Assembly (NCBI GenBank): GCA_002348825.1
Contig: DEBN01000085.1
Span: forward strand, 13,591 to 22,201
Reading direction: 5' to 3'
DNA from: Gammaproteobacteria bacterium UBA2955
GTDB lineage: Bacteria > Pseudomonadota > Gammaproteobacteria > Pseudomonadales > Azotimanducaceae
DNA length: 8,611 bases
Shown here: piece by piece, positions 1 to 5,782 of the stretch
Position numbering within the stretch: the first letter of the stretch is position 1
Layout of the letters: each line of letters begins with the position of its first letter
Notes under the pieces: generated by a model
Databases searched by the model: none
What the model saw: the letters and a program-made list of their open reading frames with translations, nothing else
What the model was told of the DNA's origin: nothing
Position numbers and translations under genes: made by a program

Positions 1-2656
1 GCTCGGTTTGGGCAAACTCCGCAACAGCGAATGCTTCGTCGCCCAACCAAAAAACTGCTGTCGCGTAGTAGGGGAAATCCTGGGGAATAGGAGTGAGCGC
101 CCCATCTTTATCCATAAACCACGCAGTGGTGCTTTGAGTGCCCCCATTCACCCCATCGGGTAATTCAGCATTCCAGTTGAACCCCTGCATCACAGCTGCA
201 CCATCGGACCGGAAGGCAATTCCGCGTCTCGCAAAATCCGTCACTAGCGCGGGGATGAGCGATTTCGGCTCAATATCCCCGTCGTTTGGATCCAGCAAAC
301 AATCAAAGGCCATGTTAGAAAGCTTAACGCGGTAGATAGAGCAGACCTCTTGATCTAACTGGGGAATGGCTCGTTGGATGTGATTGCTCGTAAGTAAGTA
401 AAAATACTCACCATCTGGAGATGTCGCTGTCTCGGCGATAAACAGCGTTTCAGAGGAAAGTATGGAAGACGTCACCAGATTGCCGCTAATATCCCAAGTA
501 ACAGCATTTGTTAGACTCTCCAGCGCGGTGTTTGCGTGAGCTTCCGGAAGCAACATCTCTAAAAACGCGCCAATTAATTTTGTATAAAAACTCGCACCGC
601 TTTTACTATCAGAAACGCCCGCAGTTTGACCCCGTAAATCGATGGCTTCACCAAAACCTACGGACACAACTTCGCTCAACTTGAATTCAACCGCTTTGGT
701 AACAGTCGCATCATTCGGACGCACATCAAAAAGATCGACAACACCGTCACCATCGGTATCGGTGATATTCGCGGCGGTCATAGGGAGAGCATCGTTACTA
801 TCCGCTACACCATCGCCGTCATCATCCAAATCCGAGTTATTGCCTAGACCATCGCCGTCGATATCTTTCGATTCGGCAAAATTTAACGGGAAAAGGTCCT
901 CTGCATCGTTAACACCGTCACCGTCATCGTCTGGGTCCTGAACGTTACCGATCCCATCGGAATCTGTATCGGTCGTCTCCATTGAGTCGAGCGGAAATGC
1001 ATCAAGAATATCTGGAACCCCGTCCCCGTCAGAATCTGGAGCATTCGCCAGAAAATCGGCATCGGCCAACAAAGCGATAGGGTCGGTATTCCAAGAGAAT
1101 ACACCTGTGGAGGATTCGCCGGATATCAGACTGGATACCGATGCGGCGAAATCAGCTTGAACAATTTTGGCAATTTCAACCGCATCGGCCGAGGAGGGAT
1201 CGAGGGTTTGCTTGCCTATTACTGCATTCAAGCTTCCTAGCGAAGAAGCGATTGCAACGACGTCCTGAACCTTCAAATCAAGACTTGGCGCGGCGACTTC
1301 AAGCGCATCTGTAAGCACGCTTTGTAATGTTTCGGTCTTGGTAAGAGCTTCTGCACCTTGATCGACGGCCTGACCCGCCAACTCTGACCCGATAGCGAGG
1401 CTAACTTGGGCTGGATCCGCATCAGAACTTGATTCGGACATGTTGGCGGCCGCCAGTATTATTTGGCCGATCTGCTGATTCAGTCGCTGGACCGACGCGG
1501 CATTTGCATCTCCTGCCAGCGACCCCGCCCATGTATCTGTTGTCAAAACGGCTTCAAGCCCGCCAGAAATACCAAGCGCTGTAAGCAGTTGTTGTTTCTC
1601 GGCCTCTGTATCAAGCGAAGCAATAACAGTCGTAATCGGCGTTACATTTAGTGGCAATGATATATCGGCTGGCACATCCGATATCAAAGTGAGGCTGTCG
1701 AGGGCCGTTCCTGTGGCGGCATCTACGCCCCCCTTCGCTATTACCTTAGGAGAGACTCCAGCACTTTCACTGAACATGTCAATCTTGAAATAACCATCGG
1801 TGTCAGACGCCCCGGAGGGCTCTCCTGCATTAAGAGTAAAGTTCCCATTTAGATCGACAAAAACCGCGGCGCCAGCGATCGGCCCATCTACAACACGACC
1901 CTCAAACGCGTCTGAAACCGAAATGGCAAGGTCCTGAGTGGTGGTGAGTTCTCCATCGGTAACCTTCAAAATAACCTGATATGTATTATTCTGGTCTTGG
2001 TCAGCCGGATTTTCGAAGTCAGGCGCCCCCACAAATGACAGCTGGTACGTATCGCTGAGCGCGAAGAGCGTTGCATCATCGCCAGCGAGACTGTAGCTAA
2101 AACTATTTCCCGAACCCGACGCCGGATCCGCTGCTGCTACAGACATCACCGCAGTTTGCCCTTCTATCACCGAGGCCGTAGCGGCGTTGGAGAACGTTGG
2201 CGCGACGTTGGTCACGACGACCGACAAAGTTTGACTTACGCTGTCAGAACCATCGCTGGCAGTAACAATTACTATATAAGTGTTGTCTGCATCCACATCT
2301 TTGGGAGCCTCATAATCCGGGGCCTCTATAAAACTTAGGGTATTACTGGTGCATCGGCTGGTATTACACACGCCCAGTTCAAAGAGGTCTGCATCATCGC
2401 CCGAAATACTGATACTCAGGGTGTCATTCGAATCCTCATCTGCGATCTCGATGGTGATGGCCGCGGTCTGTCCTTCAGCCACTGAAACCGTATCGGCGCT
2501 AGAGAATGACGGCATGTTATTTGTCGGAGCGGTGCCCCCACCGCCGCCGCCACCGCCACCGCCACTACCGGAAGTCGGCGAACTGCCACCGCCGCCACCG
2601 CCGCAAGCGCCAACGAACAGACAAACCCCTAAGACAACAAACGTCCTATAAATCAC
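1..2656 (-). CDS. Large surface lipoprotein with cadherin-like domains and thrombospondin-3-type Ca-binding repeats (3' end beyond window)
   Basis: Open without a stop for 885 codons from a GTG at 2656 to the window edge, so the C-terminus is missing. The N-terminus is a short lipoprotein signal peptide with one Arg, a hydrophobic stretch and a VGAC lipobox, giving lipidated Cys18. It is followed by two Gly tracts (19-24 and 32-41). Residues about 49-145 and 146-245 look like two cadherin/Ig-like beta domains, each with an EGQTA motif and a GDDA-LF motif. Residues about 251-295 start with FEGRVVDG and resemble a carboxypeptidase-regulatory-like fold with an Asp-rich loop. An Ala-rich, probably helical part (about 340-520) precedes Asp-rich repeats (541-649) and a C-terminal domain with an SPDGEY motif that could be a beta-propeller. 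It is probably anchored in the outer membrane and displayed or periplasmic; the function is unknown. The start is uncertain: in-frame TTG codons at 2674 and 2668 are alternatives, and only a G-run serves as ribosome site. It lies 26 nt after the XRE regulator, so cotranscription is likely. Confidence 0.85.
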   Translation of the reverse strand, partial: MIYRTFVVLGVCLFVGACGGGGGGSSPTSGSGGGGGGGGGGTAPTNNMPSFSSADTVSVAEGQTAAITIEIADEDSNDTLSISISGDDADLFELGVCNTSRCTSNTLSFIEAPDYEAPKDVDADNTYIVIVTASDGSDSVSQTLSVVVTNVAPTFSNAATASVIEGQTAVMSVAAADPASGSGNSFSYSLAGDDATLFALSDTYQLSFVGAPDFENPADQDQNNTYQVILKVTDGELTTTQDLAISVSDAFEGRVVDGPIAGAAVFVDLNGNFTLNAGEPSGASDTDGYFKIDMFSESAGVSPKVIAKGGVDAATGTALDSLTLISDVPADISLPLNVTPITTVIASLDTEAEKQQLLTALGISGGLEAVLTTDTWAGSLAGDANAASVQRLNQQIGQIILAAANMSESSSDADPAQVSLAIGSELAGQAVDQGAEALTKTETLQSVLTDALEVAAPSLDLKVQDVVAIASSLGSLNAVIGKQTLDPSSADAVEIAKIVQADFAASVSSLISGESSTGVFSWNTDPIALLADADFLANAPDSDGDGVPDILDAFPLDSMETTDTDSDGIGNVQDPDDDGDGVNDAEDLFPLNFAESKDIDGDGLGNNSDLDDDGDGVADSNDALPMTAANITDTDGDGVVDLFDVRPNDATVTKAVEFKLSEVVSVGFGEAIDLRGQTAGVSDSKSGASFYTKLIGAFLEMLLPEAHANTALESLTNAVTWDISGNLVTSSILSSETLFIAETATSPDGEYFYLLTSNHIQRAIPQLDQEVCSIYRVKLSNMAFDCLLDPNDGDIEPKSLIPALVTDFARRGIAFRSDGAAVMQGFNWNAELPDGVNGGTQSTTAWFMDKDGALTPIPQDFPYYATAVFWLGDEAFAVAEFAQTE
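710..1036 (-). repeat. Asp-rich thrombospondin type 3-like calcium-binding repeats within the lipoprotein
   Basis: Residues 541-649 of the lipoprotein carry at least six D-x-D-x-D-G-x-x-D type loops (for example DSDGDGVPD, DTDSDGIGN, DDDGDGVND, DIDGDGLGN, DDDGDGVAD, DTDGDGVVD), separated by short FPL/LPM-containing spacers. This is the classic pattern of TSP3-like repeats, in which Asp side chains coordinate calcium and stiffen a stalk between domains. The underlying DNA is a degenerate repeat of GAT/GAC and GGT/GGC codons, which creates several spurious plus-strand reading frames. Calcium binding is inferred from the motif. Confidence 0.85.
2534..2602 (-). repeat. Two GGN codon tracts encoding poly-Gly linker after the lipobox
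   Basis: On the minus strand, 2585-2602 encodes six consecutive Gly immediately after the lipidated Cys, and 2534-2563 encodes ten more. The DNA is a near-perfect GGC/GGT trinucleotide run. It acts as a flexible tether between the lipid anchor and the first folded domain. Such runs are prone to length change in units of three, which would alter the linker without breaking the frame. The complementary strand gives a false Pro-rich reading frame. Confidence 0.8.
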
Positions 2657-2682
2657 GCTACCCCCCAAAGCCAATATTGCAG

Positions 2683-2886
2683 TTACTCGTATGAGAAGAC
2701 CCGCTCTAATGGGCAGCGGAACACCCCCGCAATCTTAAACGCTACCTCAAGAGACGGCGAATACTTGTTTTTTTCGATTGCGATAATGGTCTGCCGAGTA
2801 ACGCCTACGGCATCTGCGAGCATTTGTTGAGACATTTCGTCGGCCTCGAAGCGCAAGCGCCGCACGTGATTGCTAATGTTAGACAC
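2683..2886 (-). CDS. Small XRE/Cro-C1 family transcriptional regulator (YozG-like)
   Basis: A 67-residue protein consisting almost wholly of one helix-turn-helix domain. Helix 2 (SQQMLADAVG, about 19-28) and recognition helix 3 (TRQTIIAIEK, 30-39) are followed by the family signature KYSPSLEVAFKIA and a C-terminal PLERVFSYE. This is the form of the small YozG-like regulators that often sit beside a multi-helix membrane protein. It is a cytoplasmic DNA-binding protein, probably a dimer. I chose the GTG at 2886 because it gives the usual family N-terminus and an 8 nt overlap with the upstream stop codon, suggesting translational coupling. A GTG at 2898 would add four residues. No strong ribosome site is seen for either. 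It plausibly binds the paired palindromes in the promoter of its own operon (inference). The large lipoprotein gene follows 26 nt downstream. Confidence 0.88.
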   Translation of the reverse strand: MSNISNHVRRLRFEADEMSQQMLADAVGVTRQTIIAIEKNKYSPSLEVAFKIAGVFRCPLERVFSYE

Positions 2887-3478
2887 CGATGACACCACGC
2901 CGGTAATACAGCAAACGTGCGGCGATAGTCACAAGTTCCGCTACAACGAAAACCAGAAATAATAGGTTCGCGACGAGGTAGGCGCCGAAATAGCTGTTGA
3001 TCCATGCCTGCTCGACGAACATGCCCAATACCAATTGACCAACGACCAGCCAAATGCCAGCAACCATGACCCCATAGCCCCAGCGGCTAGCGGCCCGTTG
3101 AATCGCTCTATCGCGCTCATCAGGATTACCTCCAGAGTCCTCCGCCGCTACTAACGAATGCACGGTAATTTCGACAATGACCAGCAGAATCAGTGCACCC
3201 ACAAAGCGCTTAAAGCCCTCGGTAACGTCTTCGAGATTGGCAAAAACAAAAAAGAAATAACTACCAAATATGATGACTACGCCCAGCAGTGACACCAGCA
3301 ACGGTAATTCATTGGTTAGGTCAATTTCGTCAGCCCACCATCCGGCAGCAAACAATACACTGCCAAAAACGAGGCCCAAAAAAAATAGCGTGCCCCATCC
3401 CCAAATGAGAAACATCGCCAGATTAGCGAGCGCCAACGAGCCACCTATCCATCGCAGCTTATCGTTACGCACCACCAT
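2879..3478 (-). CDS. Six-helix inner-membrane protein with DERD loop, partner of the XRE regulator
   Basis: A 199-residue, strongly hydrophobic protein with about six predicted membrane helices (roughly 11-27, 29-47, 58-80, 91-110, 134-155, 162-186). A polar loop at about 112-133 contains the motif DERDRAI followed by ASRWGY. That DER(D/E)-x-I...Y pattern recalls the DUF2178-like membrane proteins encoded next to small XRE regulators; the assignment is from memory of the motif. The start is ATG 3478, preceded by AGGTG with 5 nt spacing. A longer frame to 3571 exists, but it would translate straight through the promoter and operators, so I reject it. Function is unknown. The overlap with the regulator gene suggests the two work as a pair, for example the membrane protein sequestering or modulating the regulator (inference). 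Confidence 0.85.
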   Translation of the reverse strand: MVVRNDKLRWIGGSLALANLAMFLIWGWGTLFFLGLVFGSVLFAAGWWADEIDLTNELPLLVSLLGVVIIFGSYFFFVFANLEDVTEGFKRFVGALILLVIVEITVHSLVAAEDSGGNPDERDRAIQRAASRWGYGVMVAGIWLVVGQLVLGMFVEQAWINSYFGAYLVANLLFLVFVVAELVTIAARLLYYRRGVIGV

Positions 3479-3513
3479 AAAATCACCTGCTGTACTTGTG
3501 CCGATGAAGACCG

Positions 3514-3541
3514 ATTCTATGTTAAATTTTATTAACATCAA
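3514..3541 (-). promoter_or_regulatory. Sigma-70-type promoter of the membrane protein/regulator operon
   Basis: Read on the minus strand, a TTGATG -35 box (3536-3541) and a TAGAAT -10 box (3514-3519) are separated by 16 bp. The predicted transcription start would be near 3507, leaving a leader of about 30 nt before the ATG at 3478. The region is very AT-rich compared with its surroundings. The spacer is filled by a perfect GTTAA-N6-TTAAC palindrome, so a bound protein would block or reshape RNA polymerase contact. Confidence 0.65.
3521..3536. promoter_or_regulatory. Operator site 1: GTTAA-N6-TTAAC palindrome in the -35/-10 spacer
   Basis: A perfect 5 bp inverted repeat around a 6 bp AT-only centre (16 bp). 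It occupies exactly the spacer between the proposed -35 and -10 boxes. It is part of an 18 bp unit (3521-3538) repeated at 3542-3559 with 15 of 18 identities. This is the size and symmetry expected of a dimeric Cro/C1-type site; the nearby XRE protein is the obvious candidate ligand, which is an inference. Confidence 0.65.
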
Positions 3542-3557
3542 GTTAATTATTTTTAAC
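3542..3557. promoter_or_regulatory. Operator site 2: second GTTAA-N6-TTAAC palindrome upstream of the -35 box
   Basis: The second copy of the palindrome, centred 21 bp (two helical turns) from the first, so both would face the same side of the DNA. It abuts the upstream edge of the -35 box. The arms are identical to copy 1 and the 6 bp centre differs. Same-face tandem spacing favours cooperative binding of two dimers. Confidence 0.65.
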
Positions 3558-3640
3558 ATTCCCCAACCCAACTCTCCGTCCGTACGACGGCGGTCTAACC
3601 CGGTAGTTCGGCAGAGTGCGTCAGCGTTCCTATGCGGAAA

Positions 3641-4681
3641 TTAACGATCGCTCGCCTCGAGCACGCCTTGTATTCGATAAGCCCGTGCTGCCGCGCCAGC
3701 AAACAGGCTGTCCTTCTCCGACGCTGACGCGCCGGCCGAAATCCGCTTGAATGCGTTCCAGCACACCTGATAGCTGCACCAACGTTTTTGCACAGGGAAG
3801 TTCGACTCATACATGGATCGCTGGGCACCAAAAGCTTCAATACACGGCTCCATCCATGGGCACCACGCCGCCGCAACTTCTTCAGAGTCAGGCGGCAACG
3901 TTCGATCACCGTCGTAACTCGGCATACGGATGGGCATTGCGCCGAGCTTGACGTAGACGTTGTCGCGTTCGCTTACTCGAAGAATGCCCGCTTGCCATTG
4001 CTTATAAACTTCGTCGGTTTTGCCGCGGTATGGGCCACCTAATATGGGCGACCCAATGTGATTGAGAATGCTGACCAATCCAGGGTGCGCGTCTATAAGC
4101 TGAGCAAATTCGTCCAGCTGGGTGTGGTACAGCCAACAGTCTAGCGACAGGCCCATACGATTTATTACAGCAATGGCTTGGTTAACTCGAGGATCCAATA
4201 AGATAGCCGCTTGTTCTGAGACGTTGTTAATGCGCGGGTCTTCATGCCAGCCGCTGGACAGCCTGACCCCGCGAAACCGGCCGCCCGATGCCTCTATGTG
4301 TTGTTGCAACAATGGCTCGACCGCCGCGCCTAAGGTCAAATCGACATTACCAAACATCGCCTCGCAGGCGCGTGAGCGACCAAAATCACCACTGGCGCTC
4401 ATGGCCGCCTGACCACGCACAAATTCGGTCTCCCCAAGCGAGCGTTGCTCCTCCGCACCGTCGAGTCGGTACATGGAATGACACTCGGCATAGACGGTGG
4501 CCACAATATTGTGACCACTGGCTAGGTCATCGGCGAGTTCTGGGAGCAAATAGGTATAACCGTTGCGCACCCACAAATGATGATGGGGGTCGATAATGGG
4601 CAGCTCGGGTTCAAGCACCTCCTCGTTCAAACTCGCCAACCAACGATCATCTGGGGCCGAATGGCCGGTGTTCGCCGCCAT
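3641..4681 (-). CDS. Amidohydrolase-2 family TIM-barrel hydrolase (COG3618-like, possible lactonase)
   Basis: A 346-residue cytoplasmic protein of the amidohydrolase_2 superfamily, which includes lactonases and decarboxylases. The first-strand metal motif is IIDPHHHLW (His33 and His35). Further candidate ligands are His186 (WLYHTQ) and His208 (ILNHIG). The C-terminal barrel motif reads MYESNFP (Ser293-Asn294) where many relatives have S-D-(F/W)-P, so the usual catalytic Asp is Asn. I recall the ESNFP variant from a subgroup of this family, so it may be ancestral rather than a defect. The start is ATG 4681, with AGGAG (4688-4692) at 6 nt spacing; an upstream ATG at 4726 lacks such a site. It lies 104 nt downstream of the dehydrogenase, in the same direction. 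Beside a Baeyer-Villiger enzyme, hydrolysis of the lactone or ester product is the natural proposal, but the substrate is inferred from context only. Confidence 0.85.
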   Translation of the reverse strand: MAANTGHSAPDDRWLASLNEEVLEPELPIIDPHHHLWVRNGYTYLLPELADDLASGHNIVATVYAECHSMYRLDGAEEQRSLGETEFVRGQAAMSASGDFGRSRACEAMFGNVDLTLGAAVEPLLQQHIEASGGRFRGVRLSSGWHEDPRINNVSEQAAILLDPRVNQAIAVINRMGLSLDCWLYHTQLDEFAQLIDAHPGLVSILNHIGSPILGGPYRGKTDEVYKQWQAGILRVSERDNVYVKLGAMPIRMPSYDGDRTLPPDSEEVAAAWCPWMEPCIEAFGAQRSMYESNFPVQKRWCSYQVCWNAFKRISAGASASEKDSLFAGAAARAYRIQGVLEASDR

Positions 4682-4730
4682 GCAATTCTCCTTTGTGGGC
4701 CCTAATTTTTGCGCAACCCAATACACCGCC

Positions 4731-4747
4731 CGCGACGGCCGCTCGCG
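4731..4747. other. Short GC-rich inverted repeat between dehydrogenase and hydrolase genes
   Basis: CGCGA and TCGCG arms flank a 7 nt GC-only centre in the 104 nt gap. A hairpin is possible in the transcript, but no U-run follows on the minus strand, so it does not qualify as an intrinsic terminator. It could be a processing or stability element, or chance. Confidence 0.25.
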
Positions 4748-4785
4748 TCTCCGTTAAACACTGCGAGTCTATAGGAGTTCCCTGC

Positions 4786-5670
4786 TTATGGGTCGTCGTT
4801 GCGCTCGGTGGTATCGAGTTTACGCAGGTCGTTGGCAGCGCCCGTTGAACCTTTCGTAATACCGGAATATCGGGAATTTCTAGCAGCCATTTTTGGAAAC
4901 TGGCGTGAACGGCCGGGACCCTCTGCGGTCGCACCGCCATCGACGACAATGGACTCGCCGGTGACAAACTCGGAGTCATCCGAGGCCAAGAACAGCGCCA
5001 CACCGGCAATGTGTTCACCGCGCCCGAAGTCTGGCCACGGTTGGCTTTTTGAGAACGCGCGCTGAATCGCTGCTAAATCACCGCTGTGGGTGAGCGGCGT
5101 GGCGATGTATCCGGGGCAGATCGCGTTCACTCGAATATGATCCAACGCTAACTCCACGGCTGCAGATTTGGAAAGGTTCAGTACCGCAGCCTTAGCCGCT
5201 GAATAAACCAGAGGACCGGCATCGCCACTCAACGCGGCAATGGACGCGGTGTTGATGATCGAGCCGCCCTCGCCCTGCCGACGCATGATTTTTGCGCCGT
5301 GCTTGATGCCTAAAAATACGCCCTTCGCAAGGACGTCGAACGTATAGTCCCAATCCTCCATCGAGGTCTCGGTCAACGGACCGATGGCACCACCAACACC
5401 GGCATTATTAAACAGCACGTCTACGCGCCCATAGGTCACCAGCGCATGTTCGAACATCGCTTCAATATCCTGCTCGCTGGCCACATCGGTCTTAATGAAT
5501 GAGACGTCAAAGCCTTGCTGTTCTGCAGTCTGCGCGGCTGCGGCCCCAGTTTGCGCATTGAAATCGGCGACAACGACCTTGGCGCCCTCGGCCGCGAACT
5601 TCATCGCCGTGTCTAGGCCCATACCACTCGCGCCCCCGGTAACAACCGCAACTTTTCCTGCTAACCGCAT
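4786..5670 (-). CDS. Short-chain dehydrogenase/reductase, NAD(H)-type
   Basis: A 294-residue classical SDR that interconverts an alcohol and a ketone in the cytoplasm. Visible motifs are the cofactor loop TGGASGMG (11-18), Asp36 at the end of strand 2 (VVVADF), which favours NAD over NADP, NNAG (88-91), catalytic Ser143, and Tyr156-x3-Lys160 (YSAAK). The Asn usually found in the helix-4 part of the catalytic tetrad is replaced: the segment reads DVLAKGVFLG, with Leu114 at the expected place. About 46 residues follow the usual terminal VDGG motif, making it longer than the typical 250. I recall similar tails in some SDRs of this type. The start is ATG 5670, with AGGAG (5677-5681) at 6 nt spacing; the upstream ATG at 5706 is less likely. 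It sits between the monooxygenase (108 nt upstream) and the hydrolase. It probably supplies the ketone for the monooxygenase, though oxidation of a product alcohol is equally possible. Confidence 0.9.
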   Translation of the reverse strand: MRLAGKVAVVTGGASGMGLDTAMKFAAEGAKVVVADFNAQTGAAAAQTAEQQGFDVSFIKTDVASEQDIEAMFEHALVTYGRVDVLFNNAGVGGAIGPLTETSMEDWDYTFDVLAKGVFLGIKHGAKIMRRQGEGGSIINTASIAALSGDAGPLVYSAAKAAVLNLSKSAAVELALDHIRVNAICPGYIATPLTHSGDLAAIQRAFSKSQPWPDFGRGEHIAGVALFLASDDSEFVTGESIVVDGGATAEGPGRSRQFPKMAARNSRYSGITKGSTGAANDLRKLDTTERNDDP

Positions 5671-5757
5671 TTTCGTCTCCTGCCTAAGCCCGTAACACCT
5701 TTTCACGGCCTTGTATTATTTTGACTGGGTTGCGTAACTTATCACTGTAGGGCGCGG

Positions 5758-5782
5758 CTAAGTGAACAGCGCCGGCACTTAG
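5758..5782. other. Hairpin overlapping the monooxygenase stop codon
   Basis: Perfect 7 bp arms CTAAGTG and CACTTAG (5758-5764 and 5776-5782) surround an 11 nt GC-rich loop. The TAA stop of the monooxygenase (5779-5781) lies inside one arm. On the minus-strand transcript no U-run follows, so this is not a standard terminator. It may protect or process the mRNA between the two genes, or attenuate expression of the downstream genes. Confidence 0.35.

Noticed and set aside
642..941. Plus-strand 99-codon Ser/Pro-rich open frame
   Set aside because: It is the complement of the Asp/Gly-rich calcium repeats of the minus-strand lipoprotein; its composition comes from GAT/GGT codons read backwards.
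2349..2651. Plus-strand 100-codon frame with a poly-Pro stretch
   Set aside because: The poly-Pro is the reverse complement of the poly-Gly linker of the lipoprotein, whose signal peptide and domains are far more convincing.
3479..3571. N-terminal extension of the membrane protein to an ATG at 3571
   Set aside because: It would translate through the proposed -35/-10 boxes and both operators, while the ATG at 3478 has a good ribosome site and leads directly into the first membrane helix.
3577..3591. CCGTC-N5-GACGG hairpin after the hydrolase gene as a terminator
   Set aside because: It has only 5 bp arms, no U-run on either strand, and lies upstream of the next promoter; too weak to call.
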